Assembly: GCA_014529385.2 (NCBI GenBank)
Contig: CM043960.1
Location: forward strand, 35,178,896-35,242,895
From: Adiantum capillus-veneris
Lineage: Eukaryota > Streptophyta > Polypodiopsida > Polypodiales > Pteridaceae
Length of the DNA stretch: 64,000 nt
Reading direction: 5' to 3'
A model generated the notes under the pieces. That model ran no database searches. It was not told the DNA's origin and saw nothing but the letters and a program-made list of their open reading frames with translations. Position numbers and translations under genes: made by a program. Of the stretch, positions 11,197 through 21,599 are shown one piece after another; positions within the stretch are counted from its first letter, which is position 1; the number at the start of each line of letters is the position of its first letter.

Positions 11197-12115
11197 TCAA
11201 TTTTTTTGTCCCTGAACATGGACAATCGGGAAGTGAAACTGTGACAAGATGTTAGCCCACTGCATCTGCTTTTCTAAAAGCTGCTTCTGTGACAAGTAGT
11301 AGTGTAGACTCTAATGATCTGTAAAAACTGTGAAATCAGTTCCGAGTAAGTAGTGTCGCCACTGTGTAAGAGCATGGATCACTGCCAATAGCTCTTTCTC
11401 ATGATCTGTGCTACTAATTCTGGCTTTGAAAACAATCTGCTTTCATAAGCAATCACATGGCCTTCTTGCATCAAGACCGCTCCCAGACTCAACCACAAGC
11501 ATCACAATAAACTTCGAACGGCTTTTGCAAATCTGACAAAGCCAACACTGCCAGTAGTCAATTTTTCCGTAAGTGTCTGAAAAGCAGTCACCTCTGTCAG
11601 TCCCCACGAGAAAGGGACTCCTTTCTAAGTCAATAAGTGCAAAGGTGAAGCTATCTCTGCAAACTTCTGAATGAACCGTGGATAATAAGAGCACAAATCC
11701 GAAAAGCTTCGAACTTCATGAACATTCTTCAGGTCAGGCCAATCGCGGATAGTCTCAATTTTGGCCGGGTCCATCTGGACTCCTGCTGATGTGACGATGT
11801 GTCCCAAGAAATGTATCTTTGGCAAGAAAAACTCGCTCTTTTTGGCACTAATAACCAACCTATGATCGCGCAATGCTTGAAAGACCTGTAGCAGATGGTG
11901 TCGATGCTCTGTTTTATTCTTAGGAAACACTATAATGCCATCAAAGAAAGTCCACAAAAGATCGATACTCTCGGGAAATCCTATCCATCATTCGGTTGAA
12001 AGTTGCTGGAGTATTTGTAAATGCATAGGGCATCACCAAAAATTCGTATAAACCAAAACTTGTCAGAAAGACTGTCTTGTAGACATCTCCCGGAGCAATT
12101 CTGATCTGATGTTTC
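11196..12115 (-). pseudogene. Ty3/gypsy RT-RNase H (A1), 5'-truncated
   Basis: It starts abruptly with HQIRIAPGDVYKT, then EFLVMPYAFTNTPATFN. After a frameshift comes FFDGII, in which the second catalytic Asp of the FFDD box has become Gly. It continues with LGHIV, VQMDPAKIETIRDW and a broken RNase H. The breakpoint at about 12115 lies between the positions of LKSGY and HQIRI of the intact A2 copy. Confidence 0.8.
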
Positions 12116-13073
12116 ATGGAGAAGGTTCTGGTTATGGACTCCTGAACTGGACTCAAGAGACTCAGCAAGATGAGAAATTCGCACGTCTAAGCAAAGCATA
12201 ACTCCTTGCCAACGGTAAAATCTTACGTGCTAAATGCACTAAAGAATTTTAGGGATTTTCTACCAAAAACCAATTTATCCCTATAACCTTCGCAATCACT
12301 CAAATTTTATAGTTCTATTATTCTAATCTGGTCTTTTTCTAAGCTCGCAGAACCCTACCTCTTGCTGCAGAGCTTTGTGAAAACAAATCTCTCTTACTTT
12401 TTTCCCTGTACTTTTGCAGAAAAGCTCTATAACTACAAAAACGTCAGCATGAAGCACAGCAAAAAACAAACCGATCGCATTTTAGATATAAAAAGTAAAA
12501 TTAGAAATAACACGTACAAGTGTGAAGACATTCAGAAATCGTGGTGGCTTCATGGACCAAGTTGCAGCAAAGAGGACACTGCAAGCACAGTATCACTGGG
12601 CCCTTTGTAATTTTCACTAGATTGCAGCTCATGTTCAATCTACGATATCAGAGATTCCTTCTGACGCCCATCAGCATACTCCTAAATGGTGCAAAACAGT
12701 CTAAGGCAAAATAGCATGCATGATATATTCCCTGTTGCACCTGCAATCAAAAGACAGCATCAAACAAGACCTGATGACAATTTCTCTCCTTGCATCAACC
12801 CAATAAAAGAAAAAGAAAAACACCAAAATTTATCATGTGCAAGAGGAAAGGACTTTTTTTATAAGAATGACCGAAGGAAGTGTTTGGTTCAGTTGAAAGC
12901 GATGTTTTGTTTATGTTATGGCATCATCAAACTATGAAATCTGTTGAAGATATTGACATTGCATAGTGTTAGCAACCCTGATGATAAAAATAAAAATCAC
13001 CACATTTCATATTCAATCAACTAAACAGAAATAGCATTCTGAGAACTGAAAGAGCTGATTTGCATTCAATAAG
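12116..13073. other. mostly unassigned; possible short exon remnant on minus strand
   Basis: No transposon motif is visible. On the minus strand 12558-12683 reads EYADGRQKESLIS, one stop, then IEHELQSSENYKGPSD and VLAVSSLLQLGP before a stop. It looks like the C-terminal exon of an unidentified protein, but I do not recognise the family. The rest has short frames and AT-rich non-coding character. Confidence 0.25.
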
Positions 13074-13608
13074 TGTCACAAAGTGATGATGTGGTGTGCC
13101 CAACCGGAAAGAACTGGCCGAGAGGACAAGAAGAACTGAACCCAAAAAGTGTGGCCGAGGGGCCTAAACAGAAGGGGTTGTTAGGGTTTTTAATAAAAAC
13201 CTAACCCTACCCATCTTGGAGAGCACCGGCCAAGGGGCCTAAACCCTAAAACTCCAAAGCGTAAATGCTGGGGGCTGATATCCAGATTTTTCATTACTGA
13301 CATGCTGACATGGCAAGCTGTACGAATTTCCACAGTTTACACTTGCTGACTTTGGTAGTTTTGTGCAAGGCTTTTGAGACAAATGCTTTTGAGATTAGAA
13401 GCTTTTAGAACTGATGCTTTTGGGGCTCAGCTTTTGAGCATCCCTTGTATGTTTATAAGTGCCCACAGGGCCACTCCCCAAAGAGCATTTGGACAAAGAG
13501 CCTCAGAGAGAGCTGGGCCCAGGGTGTGGTACCTTTGTGAAGCAATAATAAAGAAATACCGAAAGGGGGGCCAGCCTTTGGGGCCAATGCATCGGGACAG
13601 AACTCCGC

Positions 13609-13688
<80 letters not shown>

Positions 13689-13743
13689 GTTCAGTTATTT
13701 GCAGATTTTCTTCGTGTGTTGCTATTAATTCCTCATTTGGAGA
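13074..13743 (+). repeat. 5' LTR of gypsy element C
   Basis: It starts tgtcac. It contains 'ggggcctaaaccctaa'-type telo-box words, and near 13540 the block aataataaagaaatacc followed by 'gaaagggg', which is the sense version of the block conserved in the minus-strand LTRs A, B and D and probably carries the poly(A) signal. A CT then AT microsatellite (13611-13684) lies in the downstream part. It is followed by a primer site. A truncated same-orientation LTR at 25884 is the likely 3' partner. Confidence 0.75.
13611..13684. repeat. (CT)n-(AT)n microsatellite
   Basis: About 44 bp of CT repeats pass directly into about 30 bp of AT repeats, inside the downstream half of LTR C. Serine/leucine and tyrosine/isoleucine runs in translations of this area are artefacts of the repeat. 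Confidence 0.95.
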
Positions 13744-13744
13744 G

Positions 13745-13756
13745 TGGTATCAGAGC
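13745..13756 (+). other. primer-binding site of element C
   Basis: TGGTATCAGAGC follows the LTR and matches the complement of the initiator Met tRNA 3' end exactly. It sets element C on the plus strand. Confidence 0.85.
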
Positions 13757-13775
13757 TCAAAATGATTCTTCTTCT

Positions 13776-14424
13776 ATGGAGGATCTGATCCTTTCTGCAA
13801 CACACATGGGTTCTCGCGGAGAATCTCACAAAGACGACACCCCTCCGACCTTCGATCTACAGGGAGATGAAGAAAGATGAGTCCCAACATGGGAACAAAC
13901 GAAACCAACAGGGATTCTGGCAGATTTACCGCAAGGAATCTCAACATAGCAGAGTACAAACGTCAACTGCAGGTTGACACGTGTACGAAAAGATTGATAA
14001 GTACTCTAAGGACCCGAAATATGTGACTCACCTGATGAACTAACGGCTTGACAAGATTCACTCTAGATGGCGAGAGGCGGTTGATTCTCCTTTGAAGCTG
14101 GGTACAGAAAAGCAAACATTGTACTCACAGAAAGAATTTGACAAAGCTCTTGAAAAGAAAACGAAATAAGTGATGAAAAGCTTAAAGCACTCTTGAAAGA
14201 TGAGGAAAGTAGTGGATTATTTGGGCCGGAAATCGTCTTTCAAGGTGGTAAGTAGATCCAAGAAGCATGTTCGTTTGAGGATGACCCAAAAAAATAATTT
14301 GTCTTCAAGGAGTTCCGCCAATTCATCTTCCTCTAGTTAGAGTGAGGAAGAGAAAAAGCGGAAGAAGCAGAGAAAAAGCAAGAAAAGTAAAAAAAAAAAC
14401 AGATTTTTAAAAAGTCTAGAAGGC
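13776..14424 (+). pseudogene. gag N-terminal part (element C), fragment 1
   Basis: After a likely start at 13776 (MEDLILSATHMGSRGESHKD) the frame breaks. A later frame gives KIDKYSKDPKYVTHLMN and SRWREAVDSPLKLGTEKQ, matching the order of A2 gag (FAKDPKMAKYMNR..., PALKKSS...). A serine/lysine-rich linker follows. Several stops and shifts are present. The coding region is interrupted at 14424 by the LINE, resumes at 17282-17314, and again at 20229. Confidence 0.65.
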
Positions 14425-15040
14425 TCATGCTGCAAGAGTGGCCTCTGGACTTGCTCAGATTAATCGGCTATTTCTTCAAGAGTCTACGGCTTGCCTGGCT
14501 GCAGCGAGAGAGGAGCAGCAACGTCTCCGACAGGGCGTTGCTTCCTTGCAGAGGATGCAGGAGCAGCATCCACATAGTCCCTGGTTGGAGGAGTAGTTGC
14601 AGCAGACTCGCCAGGAGCTTGCCAGCACAGAGGAGAGGCACCATGAGTTTGCTTTCCATCAACAAGCATCTCAATGGACCAAGGAGGGTGACAAAGTGAC
14701 AGGGACTTTCTTTGAGACAGTGGGACCACGACATGCGCATGCGAGGGTCAGCCAGTTGAGGAGGTTTCACAAGTCAGTTGCTTCAGATTCAAAGGACATG
14801 CGTGCAGTTGCTACTGACTTTTACCGTGACATGTTGTCAGTAGAGCCTCAATCAGAACGTCAGGATGCATGCAAAGAGCATGTTAGGGCACAAATGCCTT
14901 GTCTTGTGACTGAGGAGATGCGCCAGAGGCTTGAGCTACCTCTTCAACTAGAGGAGCTCCACGCCGCCCTCAAAGCACTTCTCCGTGGTAGCTGTCCATG
15001 TGAGGATGGTTTGACTCCCAGCTTTTTCTTAGAGTACTAA
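14425..15040 (+). pseudogene. LINE endonuclease-RT linker and RT N-terminus
   Basis: One frame with a single stop reads EEQQRLRQGVASLQRMQEQ, ERHHEFAFHQQASQWTKEGD, VTGTFFETVGPRHAHARVSQ, and ATDFYRDMLSV. This fits the plant L1 pattern E..f..QrsR..W...GD.NT.fFh followed by the helix before the RT fingers. The reading ends at LTPSFFLEY with a stop at 15038, just where the RT palm would be expected to begin. Confidence 0.75.
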
Positions 15041-17200
15041 GACTTGCTTGGGTCAGATCTCTGCACCCTACGCCTGATTGGCTGCCAGGTGAGGGTTTCA
15101 GATGGATTCCCCCAGGGACTATAGTTCGATACTTGGGCTGTCAGGTTAGCTTGGACTTGTCTCCTGAGCAGCAAATTGCTCCCCTCCTCCTGTCCATCAG
15201 GAGGAAGCTGTTACATTGGAGCTCCGCACGACTTTCTCTGGCAGGCAGAGTTGTAGTGGCCAACCAGGTGTTGTTGGCTACTATGTGGTACATCACATCT
15301 TTTCGAGTTCCTGCATCAACCAGGTAGAGAGGCTGATCACGAATTTCCTTTGGTCAGGACGCGACACTCAGATAGCCCGGGCCAAAGTGGTATGGCAGGT
15401 CATCACTCTACCTTGTTCTCAGGGGGGGTTGGGGATCATAGACCCAACACAGCAAAGCAAAGCCCTTCTTGGGAAGTTTGTTGTCAGAGGATTGCTTCCA
15501 AGGGAGGAGCCTTAGAAGAGTTTTTGCTTCAGCGGCTTAGTGCTAGAGTGCCTTAGGTTGGAGGCCCTTGGAGACGTTCGACCAGATGGATTTTCATAGA
15601 GATGCGCAAAGTTGGCCTGAGTAGGAGATTGGAGAACCGTTTTGTTGTGAGTCTGCTCTACTCCTGGGAGCGGCTGCGGAGAGGCCTGGAGCAGCACCAA
15701 CCTACTTGCACGGAGGAGCGCCTGAGATAGCCCCTTGTTTGGAACTCCATGGTTAGCACTCAGAGAGGCCACTTGGTTGGTAGTAGGCCTCATGTTTCTT
15801 GGGGTCCCATGACAGAGGGTCCAGCACGCACTTTAGGTGACTAGCTACAGTTCTCAGGCTTGTCAAAGGAGCTTCAGAGCATCCAGATACTACATGGCAT
15901 GAGAGGGGTGCAGAGCATGTGTCAGGACATCACTGAGGCAGTACCACCTGAGTGGCTCACAACTCTCGAGTCAGCAGCGCCCAAATGGATGGGGGCCTTC
16001 ACACGACTGGAGGTCCCCATCGCAGTTCGGGCTTGCTTAGAGACTGTACCCTCCTTGTTTTTCGAGCTAGAAGGTGAGGGTCGTTTACACCGAGTTTCAC
16101 TAGAGGCCCCACAGGTTGCAGAGTGCTGTTTTCAAAGGATTTGAGTTGTAGGCATCTGTGGGAGCTCTTGGGACTGGCTACTAGAGGCTGTGGGCTTGGG
16201 ACAGCTGTCCGCTGGCACGAGTGCAGTGGGATCTTGGAGAGTGGTTTTGGAGGGACCCTTTCGCCTCAGCCGACCATCCAAGTGTCCCTTTCTTTCAGTA
16301 CACTATTCGACTAGGACGTCACATACTGGCAGCTCGGAGAGAGGCTCGTCCTGCTACAGCACCTCGTTGGCAGGAGGAGGGTCACACAGCTGAGTTCTTG
16401 TCAACTTTTTGGGCGAGGTTGTGGGACGCCAGACAGCCGCGGAAGTCACTTCCAATGGCTAGTTGCACATAGGGCTATAGTTGTGGGGAGATGGCTGCCA
16501 GAGCTACAGCTGTGGGGAGCTGGCTTGTACATAGTTGTCTCTCGGCAGCATGCGCAGCTTGTGGCCTTCCTGTGGAGAGTCAGCGTCATTGTCTTTGGGA
16601 CTGTCCTATGGCACAACAGGTTTGGCTTCCTGTCCTTCGGTTGATGCCAGCTCTTTCCACAGCACGGCAGTACACTTGGGGGGCAACTGCTTGGTCGACT
16701 CTCACGGGCCCAGCATTACAATTTGAGCTATCCTCCACCAGCAGGATGATAGTGATACAAGGGCGTCGACCTACACTCCAGCCTGCTACAGAGCTTACTC
16801 CACAAGAGTGGTGCAGTGAGAGAGAGGAGTGTTGGGAGCTCGTTTGCGGCCTGACACTCTGGCTCATATGGCAAGCCCGCTGCTTCAGCATCTTTGAGAC
16901 TCGCCTTGTACCACCTGCAAAGACAGTTCGAGATCTTTGGCTAGAGCTGATCCATACCTCAGGGGGCAGTTCGAGAGACTCCAGGGCAGCTCCGACCGCA
17001 CGCGGGAGCGTAGAGAGGCTTTCCTTCGACTCTAGCGCCCTGGGCCTTTCTTCACCATGGTCCAGGGTGTGCTCAGATGGCACTACCGTCCACCTGTGTG
17101 GCTTTTCCCTCCTCCCATCTCCTGATTTAGCCTCATTGTACATATGTTGTTTTTTCATTGGGAGAGTCTCTCCTTATGTTTGTTGTAGCCCTCTCTAGTA
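15041..17200 (+). pseudogene. LINE RT thumb and C-terminal zinc finger
   Basis: From about 15100: RYLGCQVSLDLSPEQQIAPL, LLSIRRKLLHWSSARLSLAG, RVVVANQVLLATMWYITSF, IARAKVVWQVITLP and QGGLGI. This is the conserved L1 segment after the catalytic core. Around 16555-16625 CGLPVESQRHCLWDCPMAQQ matches the C-x2-C...H...C finger (zf-RVT) that ends plant L1 ORF2 proteins. The FADD catalytic box is absent because of an internal deletion near 15040-15100. Stops and shifts occur between 15530 and 16490. Confidence 0.8.
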
Positions 17201-17314
17201 GAGGTGGTTGTAGCCCTATGGGCAGTTTCATTAACTAATAGAAGGATCTTTTTCCACCAAAAAAAAAAATGTCTAGAAGGCATAGGGAGCCATCTAGTAG
17301 TTCACAGGATGAGA

Positions 17315-17975
17315 TGTCACAAGACGGGCACCACGTGCCAATAGAAAAGAACAGACTGAACAGACTTTTAGCACTTCAATAACAACTGAAACTGAAAGAG
17401 AGAGAGCACACGCGACACAGAGTGGCGGAATTCCACCCCAGAGAGTATTGGCCCCAAACCTTGGCGCCCCTTTCGGTATTTCTTTATATTGCATCAACCC
17501 AGTACAAGCCAGTACTCCAGACTCTGCACCTTCTTCAGGAAGCATGCCAGAGAATGAGCCCTAGCCTCATATTTAAAGGCCCTAGGCCCCAAAAGCAGTT
17601 TACAGTAAAAAGCCTTCAAACTCAAAAGCATCTGGTCCAAAAGAAAAGCCAAAAAGCTGCCAACGTAATTTACGGAAATCCGTACAGCCTGCCACATCAT
17701 CAGCCAACACAAAACGCGGAATTCCGTACAGCTTGCCACATCATCATGCCAACGCAATTTTCGGAAATCTGCCGCAAGTCTCTTTTGTGTGTGTGTGAGA
17801 GTCCTGCTTTATTTTTTCTTCCTTTATGTCACTGGGGCCCCATCGGACGGGGTCACCATAAGTTGGTAGGACTTCTTCTTCTGTTACTCGTTCTTCTTAG
17901 GGTTTAGGCCCCTCGACCGGCATCTGGAAGTTGGCCCCATTCTTCAAGGCTTTGACACGTCAACATGTTGTGACA
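17315..17975 (-). repeat. 3' LTR of B
   Basis: It starts tgtcac and ends tgtgaca in plus view and is close to 19569-20228 apart from scattered substitutions and a short indel. It contains the conserved 'ttggccccaaacc' and 'cgcccctttcggtatttc' block and a telo-box-like 'tagggtttaggcccctcg'. A small hairpin GGCAC-cac-GTGCC lies near its left end (17327-17339). Confidence 0.9.
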
Positions 17976-19568
17976 TCTCCCCTACTTGAAAGAGAGTAAT
18001 CGTCCGCGATTACAACATATCTGCAAAACAAGTCAAGTTGGCTCAAAAATTTCCGAGGATCATTCCGAGGGACAATCAGTTTGCTCTTTCTGTTAAGAAG
18101 TTAGCTTCTCCTTTCGGCTCTTTTGATCAAGGAGTTAGCTTCTCCTTTCGTCCAGATTGGAACTCTTGATATTCCGGCGTAGTAAAATTAGCCATCACAC
18201 CCAAACCGCACTGATCTTCCACGGGTGTCTGATGCACTAAAATTACATACCCAGGCAATCTCATCCAATTAGGAATATTCAGTGGTTGGCACATCACAAT
18301 GCAACACAAATGCTCACATATGCATGTTACAAAACATAGAAACATAAAGTCGCCGATGAACATTCCTCCCGCATAACCTAACAAGGTCCGGGCCGAGAGA
18401 TATTCACGACTCCTTCATCACTCCTCCCGCATAACCTAAAAAGGTCCGGGCCGGGAGATATAGAGGCCTTCTACAACCAAACGCCCTCCAGACCGCAATC
18501 TGCGTCGTTTGGAGGTGCTGAGAGTAACCACTGCTCAGACTTCTTAATACTCCTCTGGCATAACCATCCTGATCCGGGCCAGGAGTCACAACAGCAATTA
18601 TTTTACAAGCATACAACCAAACGCTCCCCAGGCATCGGCTTGCGTCGTTCAGAGGTTTTCTAACATACAATGAAACGCTCCCTAGGCATCGGCCTGCGTC
18701 GTTCCGAGGTTCAAACAATACCAAAACCGTATTTCTCACTTCTCCACCCGGGAGTAAAATCACCAATCAATGAAACCAGTATTAAAGTCAGAGTCAAACA
18801 TTTCAAATCGGCACCAAGACAGGTTCAAAACAGATACCATCCATTTCAAACACATTCCAAACAGGATCACCAAACAAGTTCAAACAAAACTCAAACTTAA
18901 AAAGCAATCTCGACATCAGCCGAGCTCGAAAAGTCGATTGACTTTCCATCCTGAAACCTGCATCAAAAAATTAGGGTTAGGTTCATTCCATAGGGTCATA
19001 GCCGAGCACAGCATGGTCCATGAGCTCTTGGACAAACAATGTTTCTTTGGCAGCGATGGTAGTCCCAAGGTAGCAATCGCACCGAACCTCCAAGGTTATC
19101 AACTCGAGAAGAGACATCTACTGAGAGATGTCGAGAAATTTCAAGATATAATCTGCTAGGGTTTCACCCCACTCCACCAGAAGTTGCACTTCGAAGGAAG
19201 ATGTCAGAAACCATATAACTTCGGGCAAAAAAATTTCTTGAAAGCTTGCCAAGTCCTTGGAATGTGCGGCTTGGTAGCTATAGACATCTGCATGGTACTG
19301 TGTCTGATAAAAACAGCAGCTCGAAACAAATCTTGGATCCTTCTCTTGCAAGTGATCTTAATGGCTTATGCCCTGTAAGACATGAGCGGTGAAGACGGGA
19401 GCGCGCTCGATGCGCGATGAAGTAAGGGTGAGAGTGGCTAATAAGTCCGGGGTTGGAGCACGAAGCCAAAATTTCCAATAGGCTTTCGAAGTGCGATCTT
19501 GCTCTGTTTGCTCTTTGGAAGGACCGGTATGCTTTCAGAAAAGCACACGCCTAATGCCCTGATACCAC
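17976..19568 (-). other. internal region of B
   Basis: Non-coding or very decayed. Near the left end is a block (from about 18165, 'ggaactcttgatattc' to 'cacatatgcatgttacaa' near 18335) that recurs at 25428 and 27315, so it is a shared 3' internal sequence of this gypsy lineage. A tandem series of 'ccaaacgc.cc..gac.gc' words (18478-18720) forms an imperfect repeat. Short minus-strand frames at 19118-19480 do not match a family I recognise. The primer site TGGTATCAGGGC lies at 19556-19567 on the minus strand. Confidence 0.6.
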
Positions 19569-20228
19569 TGTCACAAGACGGGCACCACGTGCCAATAGAA
19601 AAGAACAGACTGAAAAGACTTTTAGCACTTCAATAACAACTAAAACTGAAAGAGAGAGCACACGCGACACGGAGTGGCAGAATTCCACCCCAGAGAGTAT
19701 TGGCCCCAAACCTTGGCACCCCTTTCGGTATTTCTTTATATTGCATCAACCCAGTACAAGCCGCTACTCCAGACTCTGCACCTTCTTCAAGAAGCATGCC
19801 AAAGAATGAGCCCTAGCCTCATATTTAAAGGCCCTAGGCCCCAAAAGCAATTTACAGTAAAAAGCCTTCAAACTCAAAAGCATCTAGTCCAAAAGCAAAG
19901 CCAAAAAGCTGCCAGCGTAATTTACGGAAAACCGTACAGCTTGCCACGTCATCAGCCAGCACAAAATACGAAATTCCGTACAACTTGCCACGTCATCATG
20001 CCAACGCAATTTTCAAAAATCTGCCGCAAGTCTCTTTTGTGTGTGTGTGAGAGTCCTGCTTTATTTTTTCTTCCTTTATGTCACTGGGGCCCCGTCGGAC
20101 AGGGTCCCCATTAAGTTGGTAGGACTTCTTCTTTTGTTACTTGTTCTTCTTAGGGTTTAGGCCCCTCGGCCGGCATCTGTAAGTTGGCTCCATTCTTCAA
20201 GGCTTTGACACGTCAACATGTTGTGACA
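19569..20228 (-). repeat. 5' LTR of B
   Basis: Partner of 17315-17975, with the same termini. The close match of the two copies implies a fairly recent insertion compared with A1 or D. Confidence 0.9.
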
Positions 20229-20448
20229 GGAGACCTCATCCTTTGATGACAGTTCAAACAGTGAGAAAAGGAACAAGAAGACCAAGAAATTCACACATGG
20301 GGTTAAGCAGTCAAGTTTGACACCTTTTCAGGCTACCACCACACCCATCGAGCCCTTGAATTCATACAGCAATTTGACATCGCCTTCTCAGGAAGTCGTT
20401 TCTCACAACAGTTGAAGGTACGAAGGGCAGCATCTTACTCGAAAGGAA
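20229..20448 (+). pseudogene. gag capsid fragment (element C), final part
   Basis: After element B the gag of C resumes: a serine/asparagine/lysine-rich linker and then, across a shift, FDTFSGYHHTHRALEFIQQF and DIAF near 20320-20385, matching FDTFSGYSDASKALSFIEQF of A2. RRAASYSKGN follows near 20425. It stops where the conserved WW motif should follow, and the sequence switches to copia at about 20449. Confidence 0.7.
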
Positions 20449-21167
20449 ATGTACAAACATCCAACCTCTTCAGATCCTAAGAAGACACCATTTGGTAAGA
20501 AGCACGACGTCTCCCACTTTCGGATTTTTGGGAGTGATGCCAATGTCCACGTAGTCCACGTACCAAAGGAGCACAGGGGGAAGTTTGACCCCAATACCCG
20601 GAGATTCTTGTCGGCTACAACTCTCTTTCCAAGGGATATCGACTCTATGATCCAGAGAAAAGGGATGTTGTACTCAGCCGTGATGTTGACTTCGATGAGA
20701 TTTTACCCTCAAAGGGGGCTTCCGCTGCCAAACCTTCCACAACGACCCCCGATTTGCCGGTACTTGGAGACCCGGATTTTGATTTGCCTCTTGATGAGCC
20801 CTCTTCTCCTACCCCTTTTCCTCGAACTTTAAAGGAGCATGCACCCATTCCCAATGATGCAGATGACAGTGGTTCTCATCATAGCTCCGAGTTAGAGTCA
20901 GATATAACAGTAGCTCCTCCCCCGGGGAGCACAACCGGCAAGTTACCAAAGTGGCTTTTGGAGACTTTGCGAGATTCAGCAATTTCGGATTTTCCACCCA
21001 ATTGGCGTGAAGCCGGTACTACACAACAATCTCAGTGACTTCGACTTGCTAAGGTAGATGAGCCTTTACACGTTAACTATGCTTTGATGTCTACAGTGAT
21101 CTAGAACAGAGATCCTCTCACACTTGAGGAGGCACTTTCACAACCAAAGTGGAAGTTAGCTATACAG
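20449..21167 (+). pseudogene. copia integrase C-terminus and linker
   Basis: The plus strand gives FGKKHDVSHFRIFGSDANVH, VPKEHRGKFDPNTRRFL and, across shifts, the 'GY...YDPEKR' type region. This is the end of Ty1/copia integrase. A Ser/Pro/Asp-rich linker follows (20754-21038, LGDPDFDLPLDEPSSPTPFP). Then DPLTLEEALSQPKWKLAI, the sequence that leads into the RT domain, is cut by the hAT insertion. The RT continues at 25107. Confidence 0.8.
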
Positions 21168-21599
21168 CATAGTAGTCTCGTACGGTCCCGTACGTTTTGT
21201 AAGCGTACGATGATGTGCGGTACTAAACGAACTAAAAAAATTTATGATGTACAATGACGTTATGTACGTTCAAATTTAAAAAAACAAATAATTCTCAAGT
21301 CTAAGGGCCTAAGGCTTAGGCCTTAATACTTACTTATAGAAACTTGACATTTGTATAGATTACAAGTTAGTAGTTACAACACTACAATGTAAAGAGTCAA
21401 GACTCAAAGACTAAAGAGAATGAGCATTACATAAACCAAAATGATCATTGAAATTTGATAAGTAGAGACCAAGTGGCAAGGGCTACAAAGTACTCAAAAA
21501 GTGGCAAGGGATATAAAAAAGTGGGGGGACCAAGTGGCAAGGGCTACAAAGTACTCAAAAAGTGGCACACCATAATAGAGAGACTAAATAGTAAAGTCA

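Larger units (their letters stand above)
4150..12115 (-). mobile_element. Ty3/gypsy element A1, 5'-truncated, split by A2
   Basis: From left to right this is a minus-strand element: 3' LTR (4150-4651), reverse-complement polypurine tract (4652-4667), a short 3' internal stretch, then the A2 insertion (4801-9416), integrase (about 9960-11196), RNase H and RT (11196-12115). Homology to the A2 polyprotein stops abruptly at about 12115 in the middle of the RT motif around HQIRIAPGD, so the 5' LTR, gag, protease and RT fingers are gone. A1 and A2 are relatives of different age. Confidence 0.8.
14425..17270 (+). mobile_element. L1-clade LINE, 5'-truncated, RT core deleted
   Basis: The insertion is flanked by an 11-bp direct duplication gtctagaaggc (14414-14424 and 17271-17281) and ends in an A-tract after 'ctttttccacc' (about 17259-17269). 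These are the marks of target-primed reverse transcription. The coding part begins in the endonuclease-RT linker, lacks the catalytic RT palm, and continues through thumb and C-terminal zinc finger. The insertion into gag of element C dates it as younger than C. Confidence 0.9.
17315..20228 (-). mobile_element. LTR element B, short, without pol
   Basis: Two similar LTRs (17315-17975 and 19569-20228) enclose only about 1.6 kb. A reverse-complement polypurine tract (17976-17992, CTTTCAAGTAGGGGAGA on the minus strand) follows the left LTR and an initiator-Met-type primer site precedes the right LTR, so it runs on the minus strand. The flanks are tgaga (17310-17314) and ggaga (20229-20233), a one-mismatch target duplication. 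RT, RNase H and integrase are absent, so it is a non-autonomous element. It lies inside gag of element C. Confidence 0.85.

Noticed and set aside
16586-17158. 190-codon minus-strand frame opposite the LINE
   Set aside because: It is the antisense shadow of the LINE C-terminal zinc-finger region on the plus strand, which has the recognisable motif.
18478-18720. CRISPR-like array of 'ccaaacgc...gcgtcgtt' words
   Set aside because: Only a few imperfect units without uniform spacers, inside an LTR element; an ordinary tandem repeat.
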